Source: Streptomyces venezuelae (GTDB lineage Bacteria > Actinomycetota > Actinomycetes > Streptomycetales > Streptomycetaceae). Taken from it: a stretch of 64,000 bases of DNA. The number at the start of each line of letters is the position of its first letter. Within the stretch, counting starts at the first letter, position 1. The stretch is taken from positions 2,256,001 to 2,320,000 of the forward strand of contig NZ_CP029193.1 in assembly GCF_008642355.1 (NCBI RefSeq). The letters are read 5' to 3'. Both the position numbers and the translations under genes were made by a program. A model generated the notes under the pieces. That model did not search any database and was not told where the DNA came from. It saw only the letters and a list, made by a program, of their open reading frames with translations. This document shows, in pieces, positions 1 through 8,579 of this stretch.

Positions 1-594
1 CGCGCCGGCGTCGTCGCTGAGCAGGCAGTGTCCGCCGTTGTACTTGCCCTCGGTGCCGTTGTCCGAGCCGGAGGGCGGCAGGGAGTGGTTGGCGGGGACC
101 AGCACCCGGCCGGTGCTGAGCTGCACGGCGTGCCCGGGTGTCGTCGCGTACCACCGCCAGTTCGCTCTCTTGACCTGGCCGGTGATCTCACGCGGCGCGC
201 TCCAGGTGAGGCCGTCGTCGTCGCTGTGCTGCACCCAGACGCGGCGTCCGGCGGCGGCGGAGACCTGGCCGCGGCGGATGGCGTCCTCGGTGGCCGCCGC
301 GGCGTTCCTGACCTGGACGAGGAGGACGCGTCCGGTGTCGAGGACGACAGGGGCCGGGTTGCCCGCGAGGTCGGCGCCGTTCTCGGCGACGGTCTGGAGC
401 GGGCCCCAGGTGCGGCCGCCGTCGGCGGAGCGCTTGAGGACGATGTCGATGTTGCCGAAGTCCGCCTGGGAGCCGACGCGGCCCTCGCAGAAGGCGAGGA
501 CGGTACCGGCGGCGCTGGTGACGACGGCGGGGATGCGGAAGCTCGCGTATCCCTCGCGGCCCGCGCGGAAGGGAACAGATGTCTCAACGGTCAT
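1..594 (-). CDS. Exo-alpha-sialidase (neuraminidase), N-terminal part, truncated by window edge
   Basis: Reading down from an ATG at 594 gives 198 codons with no stop before base 1, so the C-terminus lies outside the window. The translation begins MTVETSVPFRAGREGYASFR and contains the FRIP motif of sialidases (FRIPAVV, near residue 20) and two Asp boxes of the S-x-D-x-G-x-T-W type (SADGGRTW and SDDDGLTW). An Asn-Pro-Ala-Pro stretch lies between them. These point to the six-bladed beta-propeller GH33 fold that removes terminal sialic acid from glycans. No signal peptide is visible at this start; a Shine-Dalgarno-like GGGAAGGGCGGGG lies just upstream. Certain as a sialidase-fold protein; the substrate is an inference. 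Confidence 0.85.
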   Translation of the reverse strand, partial: MTVETSVPFRAGREGYASFRIPAVVTSAAGTVLAFCEGRVGSQADFGNIDIVLKRSADGGRTWGPLQTVAENGADLAGNPAPVVLDTGRVLLVQVRNAAAATEDAIRRGQVSAAAGRRVWVQHSDDDGLTWSAPREITGQVKRANWRWYATTPGHAVQLSTGRVLVPANHSLPPSGSDNGTEGKYNGGHCLLSDDAGA

Positions 595-673
595 CCCCCG
601 CCCTTCCCCCGCGCGGGGGAATTCCGCGTGAACGCCCGGTGACGAGTGGCCTGTTGCCGGAGGATGCGGCGCC

Positions 674-1276
674 ATGGACGCCGTACGGGTCGCGCTGCTG
701 CGCGAAGTGCTCGCCGGGACCGAGTGGCCGGTCGCCACCCGCCGCTTCGCGGGGACGCTGCGGGCCTCCGTCGTGCCGCACGGCGGCGGGCTGCTGCTCG
801 TGGGCACGCAGGCGTACGAGCCGTGGCACCTGGCGGCGCACCTCGTCGACGAGGCGGCCTGGTCGGGCACGCCGGAGCTGACCCCGACGCTCGTGCGGCA
901 CCGGGTCCTCGCCACGGACCCGGCCCACCTGTCGACGGGGCTCGGCCGCATCGAGGCGGCCCGGCGCGGCGAGACGCTGCTCGTCGTGGCGCCGGACGCG
1001 CCGGACACGGAGCTGCTCACGCGGGTGCACGACGCGCGGCGGGCCGGCGCGACGGTGCTCGCCCTCGACTCCGGCGACCGGGACCTGGCCGCGCTCTCGC
1101 ACGAGGTCCTCGCCGTGCCCGAGACGCCGGAGCTCGACCTCGACACGGTCCAGCACCTGGTGAGCGCGGCGGCGGGCGAGAACGCGCTGCCCGAGGCGCG
1201 GGGCCGCAGACGGCTGCGCGACCGCCTCTCCCGGCTCGCCGACCAGCTGACATCACCGCCGCCGACGCGGTGGTGA
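674..1276 (+). CDS. Hypothetical protein with SIS-like segment (200 aa)
   Basis: Codon bias and a GGAGG sequence about 12 bases before the ATG support a real gene. The product has no signal peptide or membrane segment. Residues about 105-150 (VVAPDAPDTELLTRVHDARR, then GATVLALDSGD) resemble the nucleotide-like core of SIS (sugar isomerase) domains, with alternating beta strands and a helix, but the usual serine/threonine phosphosugar loop is not clear. The C-terminus is Arg-rich. It lies alone between the divergent sialidase and an MFS gene. I do not recognise a characterised family; a SIS-like fold is only a suggestion. Confidence 0.7.
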   Translation: MDAVRVALLREVLAGTEWPVATRRFAGTLRASVVPHGGGLLLVGTQAYEPWHLAAHLVDEAAWSGTPELTPTLVRHRVLATDPAHLSTGLGRIEAARRGETLLVVAPDAPDTELLTRVHDARRAGATVLALDSGDRDLAALSHEVLAVPETPELDLDTVQHLVSAAAGENALPEARGRRRLRDRLSRLADQLTSPPPTRW

Positions 1277-1347
1277 GCGTGGGATGAGACCGGCGGGGGC
1301 GGAAATGAGTTGCTCGCCGCACGGGTCTGCGCAGAACATGACTCTTC

Positions 1348-2661
1348 GTGCCTCTCTCCGCGATACTGCCCGATCTCTCTCCCTGGCGTTCCACCCGTGA
1401 CTTCCGGTTGCTGTGGGTGCAGGGGCTCGTCACCACGTTCGGCAGTTTCATGGCCCTGGTCGCCCTGCCGCTCCAGATCAAGGAACTGACGGACTCACCG
1501 GTCGCGGTCGGCGCGATGGGCGCGGTCGAGCTGGTGCCGCTGATCGTCTTCGGGCTGTACGGCGGGGCGCTCGCCGACGCCGTGGACCGGCGCAGGGTGA
1601 TCCTCCTGACCGAGGCCGGCCTCGGGCTCCTCGCCGCCGTCCTCCTGGTGAACGCGCTGCTGCCCGAGCCGATGCTCTGGCCGCTGTACGTCGTGGCCGC
1701 CGGTGTCTCCGCGCTCGCCGGGCTGCAGCGGCCCGCCCTGGACTCCCTGATGGCGCGGATCGTGCCGCACGACCAGCTGACGGCGGCCGCCGCGCTGAAC
1801 TCGCTGCGGTGGAACGTGGGCGCCATCGCGGCGCCGTCCCTCGCGGGCATCGTCGTCGCGTACGCGGGCCACGCCTCGGCGTACGGGGTCACGGCCGTCT
1901 GCTTCGTGCTGTCCGTCGCCCTGTGCACCCGACTCTCGCCCGCGCCCGCCGCGCACGACGCGGAGAAGCCGTCGCTGAGGGGGCTCGCGGAGGGCGCCCG
2001 GTACGCGTGGTCGCGTCCGGTGCTGCTCGGCACGTACGCGATCGACATGGCGGCGATGTTCTTCGCCTTCCCCAACACGATCTTCCCGTTCCTCGCGGAC
2101 GACCTGGACGCCGAGTGGGCGCTCGGCCTGATGTACGCGGCCGGGGCGGTCGGCTCCCTCGTGTTCAGCCTCACCAGCGGATGGACGTCGCGGGTGCGGC
2201 GGCACGGGCTGCTCGTCGTGTTCGGGGCGGCGGGCTGGGGGCTCGCGATCACCGCGGCGGGCTGGTTCTCGAACGTCTGGGTGGTGCTCGTCTGCCTCGC
2301 GTTCGCGGGCGCCGGGGACATGGCGAGCGGGCTCGGGCGCTCCACGATCTGGAACCAGACGATCCCGGACGAGCTGCGCGGGCGGCTCGCCGGGATCGAG
2401 GTCCTGTCGTACAGCGTCGGCCCGCAGCTCGGTCAGGTCCGCGCGGGCACGGCGGCGGGCTGGACGGGCACGCGGCCCGCGATCTGGTCGGGCGGCCTCG
2501 CCTGCCTGGCCTCGGTCGGCATCCTGGCGGCGGTGCTGCCGAAGCTCGTCTCGTACGACGCGACGACGGATCCGGACGCGCGGCGGCGGCGGGAGCGGGA
2601 CGAGGAGAGGGCTGCGGCGCGCGACGATTCCGGCACCGCTCCCGTCCGCACCACGTCCTGA
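1348..2661 (+). CDS. MFS transporter of the EntS-like exporter type
   Basis: The 437-residue product has about 12 hydrophobic segments. The N-terminus has the pattern STRDFRLLWVQGLVTTFGSF typical of the EntS/MFS_3 group, and the loop between helices 2 and 3 reads GGALADAVDRRRVI, the MFS signature. The C-terminal tail is charged and cytoplasmic (RRRRERDEERAAARDD). EntS-type members export siderophores or drugs; nothing here fixes the substrate, although a heme/iron island begins 2.6 kb downstream. The start chosen is a GTG with a weak ribosome site; an ATG at 1338 is in another frame and is not usable. Confidence 0.85.
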   Translation: MPLSAILPDLSPWRSTRDFRLLWVQGLVTTFGSFMALVALPLQIKELTDSPVAVGAMGAVELVPLIVFGLYGGALADAVDRRRVILLTEAGLGLLAAVLLVNALLPEPMLWPLYVVAAGVSALAGLQRPALDSLMARIVPHDQLTAAAALNSLRWNVGAIAAPSLAGIVVAYAGHASAYGVTAVCFVLSVALCTRLSPAPAAHDAEKPSLRGLAEGARYAWSRPVLLGTYAIDMAAMFFAFPNTIFPFLADDLDAEWALGLMYAAGAVGSLVFSLTSGWTSRVRRHGLLVVFGAAGWGLAITAAGWFSNVWVVLVCLAFAGAGDMASGLGRSTIWNQTIPDELRGRLAGIEVLSYSVGPQLGQVRAGTAAGWTGTRPAIWSGGLACLASVGILAAVLPKLVSYDATTDPDARRRRERDEERAAARDDSGTAPVRTTS

Positions 2662-2670
2662 CGCCCGGTC

Positions 2671-2898
2671 CTACTCGTCCTCGCCCCGCCCCGCCTTGTC
2701 GTGCCACCTGGGGTCGGTCTCCCACTCCAGGTTGCGGTCCGCGGCGGTCTGCATCGCGTGCCGGGCCTCCTCGCGCGAGCCGTAGGGGCCCATGCGGTTC
2801 TTGCCGGGGCAGTCGGGACCCTCCTCGACCTTCCCGTGCTCCAGGCAGTAGAACCACTCGCCCGGCTTGCCGACTGTCCGCTTCTTGAACAGCGCCAT
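2671..2898 (-). CDS. Small conserved protein (75 aa), possibly SPOR-related
   Basis: The ATG at 2898 is preceded by AAGGAG at ideal spacing. The 75-residue product [20 protein letters not shown]... contains two cysteines and a histidine in the order C-x2-H-x8-C-x-G, a Gly-Pro-Tyr turn and an acidic C-terminus. Short Streptomyces proteins of this kind are, to my recollection, sometimes named SPOR-domain proteins; that label is weak here. It converges on the MFS gene (9-bp gap) and is divergent from map, so it may share map's promoter region. Function unknown. Confidence 0.75.
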   Translation of the reverse strand: MALFKKRTVGKPGEWFYCLEHGKVEEGPDCPGKNRMGPYGSREEARHAMQTAADRNLEWETDPRWHDKAGRGEDE

Positions 2899-2977
2899 GC
2901 CCCGCTCCTTCCGTCCCCGATCGGGTACCGCTCTCCGGGACCATGCTGCCCCACGACGGCTCGCTAAACTCGCTGGC

Positions 2978-3835
2978 ATGTCTGGCCAGTCACTGCTCGT
3001 CCCGGGGGAGCTCTCTCCCCACCGTTCCGTCCCCGGCAACATCCGGCGCCCGGAGTACGTGGGGAAACCCGCGCCGACCCCGTACTCGGGACCCGAGGTG
3101 CAGACCCCCGAGACCATCGAGCTGATGCGTACCGCGGGCCGCATCGCCGCCCGCGCCATGGAAGAGGCCGCGAAGCACATCGCGCCGGGCGTGACCACCG
3201 ATGAGCTGGACCGCGTCGCGCACGAGTACATGTGCGACCACGGCGCCTACCCCTCCACGCTCGGCTACCGCGGCTTCCCGAAGTCGCTGTGCAGCTCGGT
3301 CAACGAGGTCATCTGCCACGGCATCCCGGACTCGACCGTCCTGAAGGACGGCGACATCATCAACCTCGACGTGACGGCCTACATCGGCGGCGTGCACGGC
3401 GACAACAACGCCACGTACCTCGTGGGCGACGTCGACGACGAGTCCAGGCTGCTCGTCGAGCGGACCGAGGAGTCCCTCAACCGCGCCATCAAGGCCGTCA
3501 AGCCCGGCCGCCAGATCAACATCATCGGCCGGGTCATCGAGTCGTACGCCAAGCGTTTCGGGTACGGCGTGGTGCGCGACTTCACCGGCCACGGCATCAA
3601 CACGTCCTTCCACTCCGGCCTGATCGTCCCGCACTACGACAGCCCGCACGCCACGACCGTCATCCAGCCCGGCATGACGTTCACGATCGAGCCGATGCTG
3701 ACGCTCGGCACGCACGAGTACGACATGTGGGAGGACGGCTGGACCGTCGTCACCAAGGACAGGAAGCGGACCGCTCAGTTCGAGCACACGCTGGTGGTGA
3801 CGGACACCGGGGCGGAGATCCTCACGCTGCCCTGA
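2978..3835 (+). CDS. map: Type I methionine aminopeptidase
   Basis: Removes the initiator methionine from new proteins in the cytoplasm. The 285-residue product has the five metal ligands of the family in order: D131 (INLDVTAY), D142 (GDNNA), H205 (TGHGIN), E238 (FTIEPM) and E269 (AQFEH), plus the conserved H114 (VICHG). The N-terminal extension of about 40 residues, with RPEYVGKP, is typical of actinobacterial MetAP with an SH3-binding-like tail. A longer frame upstream exists, but the ATG at 2978 begins the conserved sequence. It stands alone, followed by the iron-regulated heme oxygenase. Confidence 0.95.
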   Translation: MSGQSLLVPGELSPHRSVPGNIRRPEYVGKPAPTPYSGPEVQTPETIELMRTAGRIAARAMEEAAKHIAPGVTTDELDRVAHEYMCDHGAYPSTLGYRGFPKSLCSSVNEVICHGIPDSTVLKDGDIINLDVTAYIGGVHGDNNATYLVGDVDDESRLLVERTEESLNRAIKAVKPGRQINIIGRVIESYAKRFGYGVVRDFTGHGINTSFHSGLIVPHYDSPHATTVIQPGMTFTIEPMLTLGTHEYDMWEDGWTVVTKDRKRTAQFEHTLVVTDTGAEILTLP

Positions 3836-3887
3836 TCCCGGCGGGCGGGTGGCGTTTTTACCGACAGGATGTCGGGAACCAATTGAC

Positions 3888-3906
3888 TTAGGTAAGCCTA
3901 ACTTGC
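3888..3906. promoter_or_regulatory. Iron box (DmdR/IdeR operator) upstream of heme oxygenase
   Basis: TTAGGTAAGCCTAACTTGC matches 16 of 19 positions of the IdeR/DmdR consensus TWAGGTWAGSCTWACCTWA; the right-hand end is degenerate. It lies 66 bp before the heme oxygenase start, so iron-loaded DmdR would be expected to repress that gene. Confidence 0.85.
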
Positions 3907-3972
3907 ATGATCTGCAGAGGGCGCACCGGTTCCCGCCATTCCGTCAGTCCCCGGCTCCCCTGGAGGCACCGC

Positions 3973-4650
3973 ATGGTCATGCCGCACTCGCCGCTCACAC
4001 CTTTCTCGACGGTCATCCGCACCGCGTCCCACGAGGAGCACACCGAGGCGGAGACGTCGTCCTTCATGAGCGACCTCCTCGGCGGCAGGCTCGGCGTCGA
4101 CGCGTACACGCGGTACACGGAGCAGCTGTGGTTCGTGTACCGCGCCCTGGAGGACGGCGCCCGGTCGCTGCACGAGGACCCCGTCGCCGGGCCGTTCATA
4201 CGGCCCGAGCTGGCCCGCGTCGGTGAACTGGAGCGCGACCTCGCGCATCTGCGGGGCACGGACTGGCGCGCGGGCCTCACCCCCCTGCCCGCCACGGAGG
4301 CGTACGCGGCCCGCGTCGAGGAATGCGCCCGCACCTGGCCCGGCGGATACGTCGCCCATCACTACACGCGCTACCTGGGCGACCTCTCCGGCGGCCAGAT
4401 CATCCGCGGCAAGGCCGAGCGCACGTGGGGCTTCGCCCGCAAGGGCGACGGCGTGCGGTTCTACGTCTTCGAGGGCATCGCCAACCCCGCCGCGTTCAAG
4501 CGGGGTTACCGCGAGCTGCTCGACGGGATCGACACGGTGGTCACGGACGACCTGGAGAAGAAGCGGATCGTCGACGAGTGCAAGCGTGCTTTCGCTCTGA
4601 ATACGGCGGTGTTCCGGGAGCTCGGGGACGAGTTTCCGCTGAGCGCCTGA
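3973..4650 (+). CDS. hmuO: Biliverdin-producing heme oxygenase
   Basis: Opens the heme ring to biliverdin, CO and free iron. The 225-residue product aligns with bacterial HmuO. H23 in EEHTEAETSSFMSDL corresponds to the proximal heme ligand, and GDLSGGQII (residues 136-144) is the distal-helix signature whose glycines allow substrate access. The start ATG 3973 follows TGGAGG; an upstream in-frame ATG at 3907 lies right at the iron box and is rejected. The iron box and the nearby HtaA/HmuTUV genes place it at the end of a heme-iron acquisition pathway. Confidence 0.93.
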   Translation: MVMPHSPLTPFSTVIRTASHEEHTEAETSSFMSDLLGGRLGVDAYTRYTEQLWFVYRALEDGARSLHEDPVAGPFIRPELARVGELERDLAHLRGTDWRAGLTPLPATEAYAARVEECARTWPGGYVAHHYTRYLGDLSGGQIIRGKAERTWGFARKGDGVRFYVFEGIANPAAFKRGYRELLDGIDTVVTDDLEKKRIVDECKRAFALNTAVFRELGDEFPLSA

Positions 4651-4659
4651 GAGGTGGGC

Positions 4660-4715
4660 GACTCGGGGGCTCTGCCCCCGGGCCCCCGCTCCTCAAGCGC
4701 CGGAGGGGCTGAAAT
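4660..4715. repeat. Streptomyces-type intergenic palindrome, likely terminator
   Basis: Contains the perfect stem CGGGGGC-TCT-GCCCCCG (4664-4680), followed by GGCCCCCGCTCCTC and AAGCGCCGGAGGGGCTGAAA. From memory this composite is repeated after many genes in Streptomyces genomes. It lies between the convergent heme oxygenase and PhzF genes and may terminate transcription from both sides. It also encodes the last residues of the PhzF-like protein. Confidence 0.7.
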
Positions 4716-5349
4716 CCACTCGGCCGCCCATCTCGATCATGCCGCCCGGTCCCGGCGCCGTCAGGAGCTGTGAGCCGCGTCCTTGCGTGATGTTGAGGGC
4801 GCGGCCCAGTTCGCGGGTGAGCAGGAGCGCCGCCGCGCCCGTCGCCTCGTCCTCGTCGATGCCGTCGGCACGGCCGGGGAACGCCCGTGCGCGCACGCGG
4901 CCCGCGGCCTCGTCCTGCCAGGCCCAGGCGTAGACCCACTCCCCCGGCGGCGGTACGTCGAGCGCGTCGACCTCCGCGGCTGTCCCGTACTGTCGCAGCG
5001 TCCTCGGCGGCGCCCACTCCGCGCGTGCCGTGATCCACGTGAACTCGCCGTCCTGACGCGCCGTCACCACCCCTGCGGACGTCACCAGTTCGGGCACGTC
5101 GAGGAGCCAGGCCGCGCCGACGCAGGGGTGGCCCGCGAAGGGCAGCCGCAGGGTGGGCGTGTAGATGTCGATGACGCCGCGCTCGGGGTCGTCGACGAAG
5201 ACCGTCTCGCTGAAGCCGAACTTCCCGGCCAGCGCCTGGCGGTCCTCGCGGACAGGGGTGCGGGCCCCGTCGCGCACGACACCGAGTTCGTTGCCGTGCC
5301 GACCGTCGGGCCCGCAGAAGACGCGCAGTACGTCCAGTGGTTCAGTCAT
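4693..5349 (-). CDS. PhzF-family epimerase/isomerase-like protein
   Basis: The 218-residue product shows PhzF signatures: an N-terminal VFCGPDGRHGNELGVV strand, FSETVFV, the glycine-rich FAGHPCVGAAWLL (near residue 72) and IDEDEATGAAALLL (near residue 165). PhzF-fold enzymes catalyse proton-transfer isomerisations of small metabolites. Family members are usually about 260-300 residues, so this is a short version. It begins 15 bp after the end of the upstream HtaA gene on the same strand, so it probably belongs to the heme operon controlled by the iron box at 8444. The final residues DFSPSGA and the stop lie inside a dispersed repeat. Substrate unknown. Confidence 0.85.
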   Translation of the reverse strand: MTEPLDVLRVFCGPDGRHGNELGVVRDGARTPVREDRQALAGKFGFSETVFVDDPERGVIDIYTPTLRLPFAGHPCVGAAWLLDVPELVTSAGVVTARQDGEFTWITARAEWAPPRTLRQYGTAAEVDALDVPPPGEWVYAWAWQDEAAGRVRARAFPGRADGIDEDEATGAAALLLTRELGRALNITQGRGSQLLTAPGPGGMIEMGGRVDFSPSGA

Positions 5350-5364
5350 CCGGGCATTGAAGCA

Positions 5365-6897
5365 TCACACCGCTTCGGAGCCCCGCCGCCGTCGCGCCGC
5401 GACGACCGCGCCCGCGCCCGCCGCCAGCGCCACGCCCGCCGCGCCCAGCAGCGCGGTGGAAGGGACGGAGGAGCCGGTGGCCGCGAGCGTGCCGGTGCCG
5501 CCGCCGACCGTGCCCCCGCCGCCCACCGAGCCGGACCCGGTCGTGCCGGTGCCCGTCGCGCCCGTGCCTGACGTACCCGTACCGCCCGCCTCTCCGCCGT
5601 CGGCCTCCGGCAGGGTGGCACCCGCCTTGGAGGCGAGGGTGACCGTCACCGGGTCGAGCTTCTCGCCCGGCTTGTACGGGGAGCCGGTCGTGTCGTTGGC
5701 GAACTGCTCCGCGCCCGCGGCCGTGAGGGTCGCCGGCACCTTGTCGAGGTGCACGACGTCGTTCTTGGGCCGGTAGGAGACCCCGGACAGGTCGAGCGCC
5801 GCGAACCGCACGTCGTTGTTGGTGCCCTTGGGCGTGGTGACGTCGGCGAGCAGCGTGCCCTTGGCACCGTTCGCCCGCACCTTGAGGTCGCTGAACTTCA
5901 TGTCGATGCCGTGCGCCTTGTACGTGAAGCGGACGCTGCCGCCGAAGGAGGCGTCGATCTTCTTCGCGCCGGAGTCCAGGTCGGCCTTGGCGTAGGGGAA
6001 CCGGTACCCGTCGGAGATCTTCTTCGCACCACCCGCGACGGTCGCCTCGCCGCCGGTGGAGATGTACGTGCGGAAGGACTCCTTCAGCCCCCAGGACAGC
6101 GAGCCGTCGACGACACCGGCGGGCTGCCGCGGCTCGGGGCGCTCGGACGGCTTGGAGGGCTTGGACGGCTTGGACGGCTTGGACGGCTTCGGAGGCTTGG
6201 GCGTCTCGGCGGGCTTCGTCGGTTCCGTGGGCGTGGAGGGTTCGGTGGGCTTCCCGGGCACGGGCCCGCCCGGCGTCACCGTGAGCGTGGCCGGGTCCAG
6301 CTGCGCACCCTTCTCGTACATGCCGTTGAACGCCTTCGCGCCCTTCTCGGTGAGCGTCGTCGGTATGTCCTTGAAGACCATCGCACCGCCTTCGCCCCCG
6401 CCCTGCCCCGGGCGGACCGCGCTCAGGTCGAGCCGGGCCAGGTCGATGTCGTTCTGCACGGCGCCGTTGAGGGTCACGTCGGCCCGGATCGCGCCGGTCT
6501 TCCCCTGGGTACGGACCTTGACGTCGGCGATGCTGATGTCGAACTTGTGCAGCGCGGAGGTGAAGCGGACGCTTCCCTTGAAGGCGGTGTCGGTGGCGTG
6601 CGTGCCCGTGTCGTACGTCCCCAGGCCACCGGAGAACGTGAACACCCCGTTGTCCGCGGCCTGCGTGGCCCCGCCCTTGGCCTCGATCTTGCCGTGGGCC
6701 ATGCCCATGACGTATTTGCGGAAGGACTCCTTCACGCCCCACTGGAGCGTGCCGTCCTTCAGCTCCAGCTTCGGCGGGGCGGGCTTCTCGGCACCGCGGT
6801 CGGCGGCGAGCGCGGGCAGCGTCAGGACGCTCGCGCCGAGGGCGACAGCGGTCGCGACGGCTGCCGCGAGGGTCATGGGACGACGGGTGGCGGCCAT
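5365..6897 (-). CDS. htaA: HtaA-domain heme-binding surface protein with LAATG sorting signal
   Basis: A 510-residue secreted protein. It has a signal peptide (1-32), HtaA domain 1 (about 47-208, WGVKESFRKYVMG), a Pro/Thr/Lys linker with KPSKPSKPSKPSKPS (212-260), HtaA domain 2 (263-424, WGLKESFRTYIS) and a Gly/Thr-rich stalk. The end carries LAATG (471-475), a membrane helix (481-500) and RRRR. HtaA domains bind heme through a conserved tyrosine, which is present in both repeats. LAxTG is recognised by class E sortases, so the protein is probably wall-linked. The ATG at 6897 has AAGGAG upstream; the open frame reads further but without family sequence. Second gene of an iron-box-controlled operon. 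Confidence 0.93.
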   Translation of the reverse strand: MAATRRPMTLAAAVATAVALGASVLTLPALAADRGAEKPAPPKLELKDGTLQWGVKESFRKYVMGMAHGKIEAKGGATQAADNGVFTFSGGLGTYDTGTHATDTAFKGSVRFTSALHKFDISIADVKVRTQGKTGAIRADVTLNGAVQNDIDLARLDLSAVRPGQGGGEGGAMVFKDIPTTLTEKGAKAFNGMYEKGAQLDPATLTVTPGGPVPGKPTEPSTPTEPTKPAETPKPPKPSKPSKPSKPSKPSERPEPRQPAGVVDGSLSWGLKESFRTYISTGGEATVAGGAKKISDGYRFPYAKADLDSGAKKIDASFGGSVRFTYKAHGIDMKFSDLKVRANGAKGTLLADVTTPKGTNNDVRFAALDLSGVSYRPKNDVVHLDKVPATLTAAGAEQFANDTTGSPYKPGEKLDPVTVTLASKAGATLPEADGGEAGGTGTSGTGATGTGTTGSGSVGGGGTVGGGTGTLAATGSSVPSTALLGAAGVALAAGAGAVVAARRRRGSEAV

Positions 6898-6965
6898 GAT
6901 CAGGCTTCTCCTTGGGAGAGAGGGTGAGGGGGGGTGAGGGGGACCAGCGGGGTGCGGGCGGGGGG

Positions 6966-8408
6966 TCAGGATGCGTCGGCGGGCGGCGTGTCCGTCCCCG
7001 TCGACCCGCGCCTCTTGCGTACGAACCCGAGAGCGACCGCCGCGGCGAGCAGCACCGCGACGCCCGCGCCGACACCGATGGGCACGGCGTTCGACGAGGA
7101 GTCGGCGGAGTCCGCGGCGTTCTCGGTCTTCGGCCGCGCGTGCTTCTCCGGGGCGGGTTCCGGAGCCGCGGACGAGCCGAGGTCGGGCAGCGCGGGCAGC
7201 TTCGCCTGCGTGTCGAGGGCGACGGCGAGCGACAGGGGGTCCATCGAGGAGCCCGCCTTGTACATGCCGCCGAAGGCCTCGGCGCCCTCGGCGGTGAGCT
7301 TCGACGGCACCTCGGTGAGGGAGACGAGGCCGTCCTCCGGCTTCAACTCCTTCTCCGCCGCCGGGAAGGTGACGAGCGGGGCGTCCTTCAGGGTGGTGCC
7401 GCGGTCGCCCTTGCTCACGACGTCCGCCGACAGCGTGCCCTTGCCGTCCCGCACGTCGACGGTGATCCCGGCGAGCGTCAGGTCGAGGCCGTGCGCCCCG
7501 GTGAAGCGCACGGATCCGGCGAAGTCCGCGGCGAGAGTGTGCTTCTTCTCGTCGTACGTGCCCTCGCCCTTCGGGAAGCGGAAGAGCGCGCCGCCGTCCT
7601 GGGCACCGGCGGACAGTTTCCATTCGCCCTTGGCGATGGGCCCGGTGACGTACTCGCGGAAGGTGCGGCGCACACCCCAGTCGACGGCGGCGTTCTCGAT
7701 GCGCCCCGCCTTCTCCCCCGATGTCGCCGCACGGCGCGAAGGAGCCTGCTCGGGTTCGGACTTGGGCGCGCTCTTCGTGACGAGGTCCGTCGACAGGCTC
7801 ACCGGGTCGAGTGCGGTGCCCGCCGTGTAGTACCCGGCGAACGCCTCGGCGCCCTGTGACGTGAGCGTCGCGGGGATGTTGTCGAGGGCGATCGGCCCCG
7901 TGCCGCCCTTCATGTCGATGCCGGAGACATTGAGGGAGGCGAGCGGCACCCGCGGGGTCGACGTGATCTTGCCGGTGCCCTTCTGCTTGCTCACCATGTC
8001 GGCGTAGAGCGTGCCGGAGCCGCCCGAGACCTTCACGGTGGGGCGGCTGATCGTGAGGTCGAGCTCGTACGAGCCGCCCTTCTTGTGGCCGGTGAAGCGC
8101 ACCCCTCCCGAGAACCCGGCGGTGAACGTCCCGCTGTCCGGGTCGTACGAGCCCTTCGCGGAGTGGAAGCGGAACCGGCTGCCGCCGACCGTGGCGGCGC
8201 CCCCTTGCAGGGTCGAAGCGCCGTGGGCGATGGGTCCGGTGACGTAGCTCTGGAAGGAGGACTTGATGCCCCAGTCGAGCCGGCCGCCCCGGACCGTGCG
8301 GTCGTCGGCGCGCGCGGTGGCCACCGGGAGCAGGGCTCCGGTCAGGGCGGCGAGCGCGGCCACGGTTCCTGCGCGGCGGATGGCGCGCGCCTGTCCGGAC
8401 GACGGCAT
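6966..8408 (-). CDS. HtaA-domain heme-binding membrane-anchored protein
   Basis: A 480-residue protein with signal peptide (1-34), HtaA domain 1 (about 40-205, WGIKSSFQSYVTGPIAHG), HtaA domain 2 (about 240-395, WGVRRTFREYVTGPIAKG) and a low-complexity stretch. A transmembrane helix (about 445-465) and KRRG follow. Unlike its neighbour it has no LxxTG motif, so it should stay in the membrane. In Corynebacterium such proteins pass heme to HmuT; that role is inferred here. It is the first gene of the minus-strand operon and starts 35 bp from the perfect iron box, divergent from hmuT. Confidence 0.92.
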   Translation of the reverse strand: MPSSGQARAIRRAGTVAALAALTGALLPVATARADDRTVRGGRLDWGIKSSFQSYVTGPIAHGASTLQGGAATVGGSRFRFHSAKGSYDPDSGTFTAGFSGGVRFTGHKKGGSYELDLTISRPTVKVSGGSGTLYADMVSKQKGTGKITSTPRVPLASLNVSGIDMKGGTGPIALDNIPATLTSQGAEAFAGYYTAGTALDPVSLSTDLVTKSAPKSEPEQAPSRRAATSGEKAGRIENAAVDWGVRRTFREYVTGPIAKGEWKLSAGAQDGGALFRFPKGEGTYDEKKHTLAADFAGSVRFTGAHGLDLTLAGITVDVRDGKGTLSADVVSKGDRGTTLKDAPLVTFPAAEKELKPEDGLVSLTEVPSKLTAEGAEAFGGMYKAGSSMDPLSLAVALDTQAKLPALPDLGSSAAPEPAPEKHARPKTENAADSADSSSNAVPIGVGAGVAVLLAAAVALGFVRKRRGSTGTDTPPADAS

Positions 8409-8443
8409 GGGGGGCTCCTCCAGGTCTGACAGGGCCTAGCTAA

Positions 8444-8462
8444 TTAGGTAAGGCTAACCTAA
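8444..8462. promoter_or_regulatory. Perfect 19-bp iron box between divergent htaA and hmuT operons
   Basis: TTAGGTAAGGCTAACCTAA matches the IdeR/DmdR consensus at all 19 positions. It is placed to control both the HtaA operon (start 8408, minus) and hmuTUV (start 8580, plus), predicting repression when iron is plentiful. Confidence 0.95.
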
Positions 8463-8579
8463 ACTACGATCACTCCGGACTGGAAGACCTCAACCGGAAT
8501 CCGGCCGCACGTCGGCCGGTACCGGCCGGACCCGGGCACGGGTGCGGACATCAACTACGCGACAGGACGGTGGACTTCG

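Noticed and set aside
1338..1380. ATG at 1338 as start of the MFS transporter
   Set aside because: It is in a different frame and stops after about 16 codons.
3907..3972. Upstream start for heme oxygenase at ATG 3907
   Set aside because: It lies directly beside the iron box and lacks a ribosome site; ATG 3973 has TGGAGG and matches family length.
5365..7623. A single 752-residue protein covering both HtaA genes
   Set aside because: The part beyond 6897 is in the wrong frame for the second HtaA gene; a signal peptide and AAGGAG mark the start at 6897.
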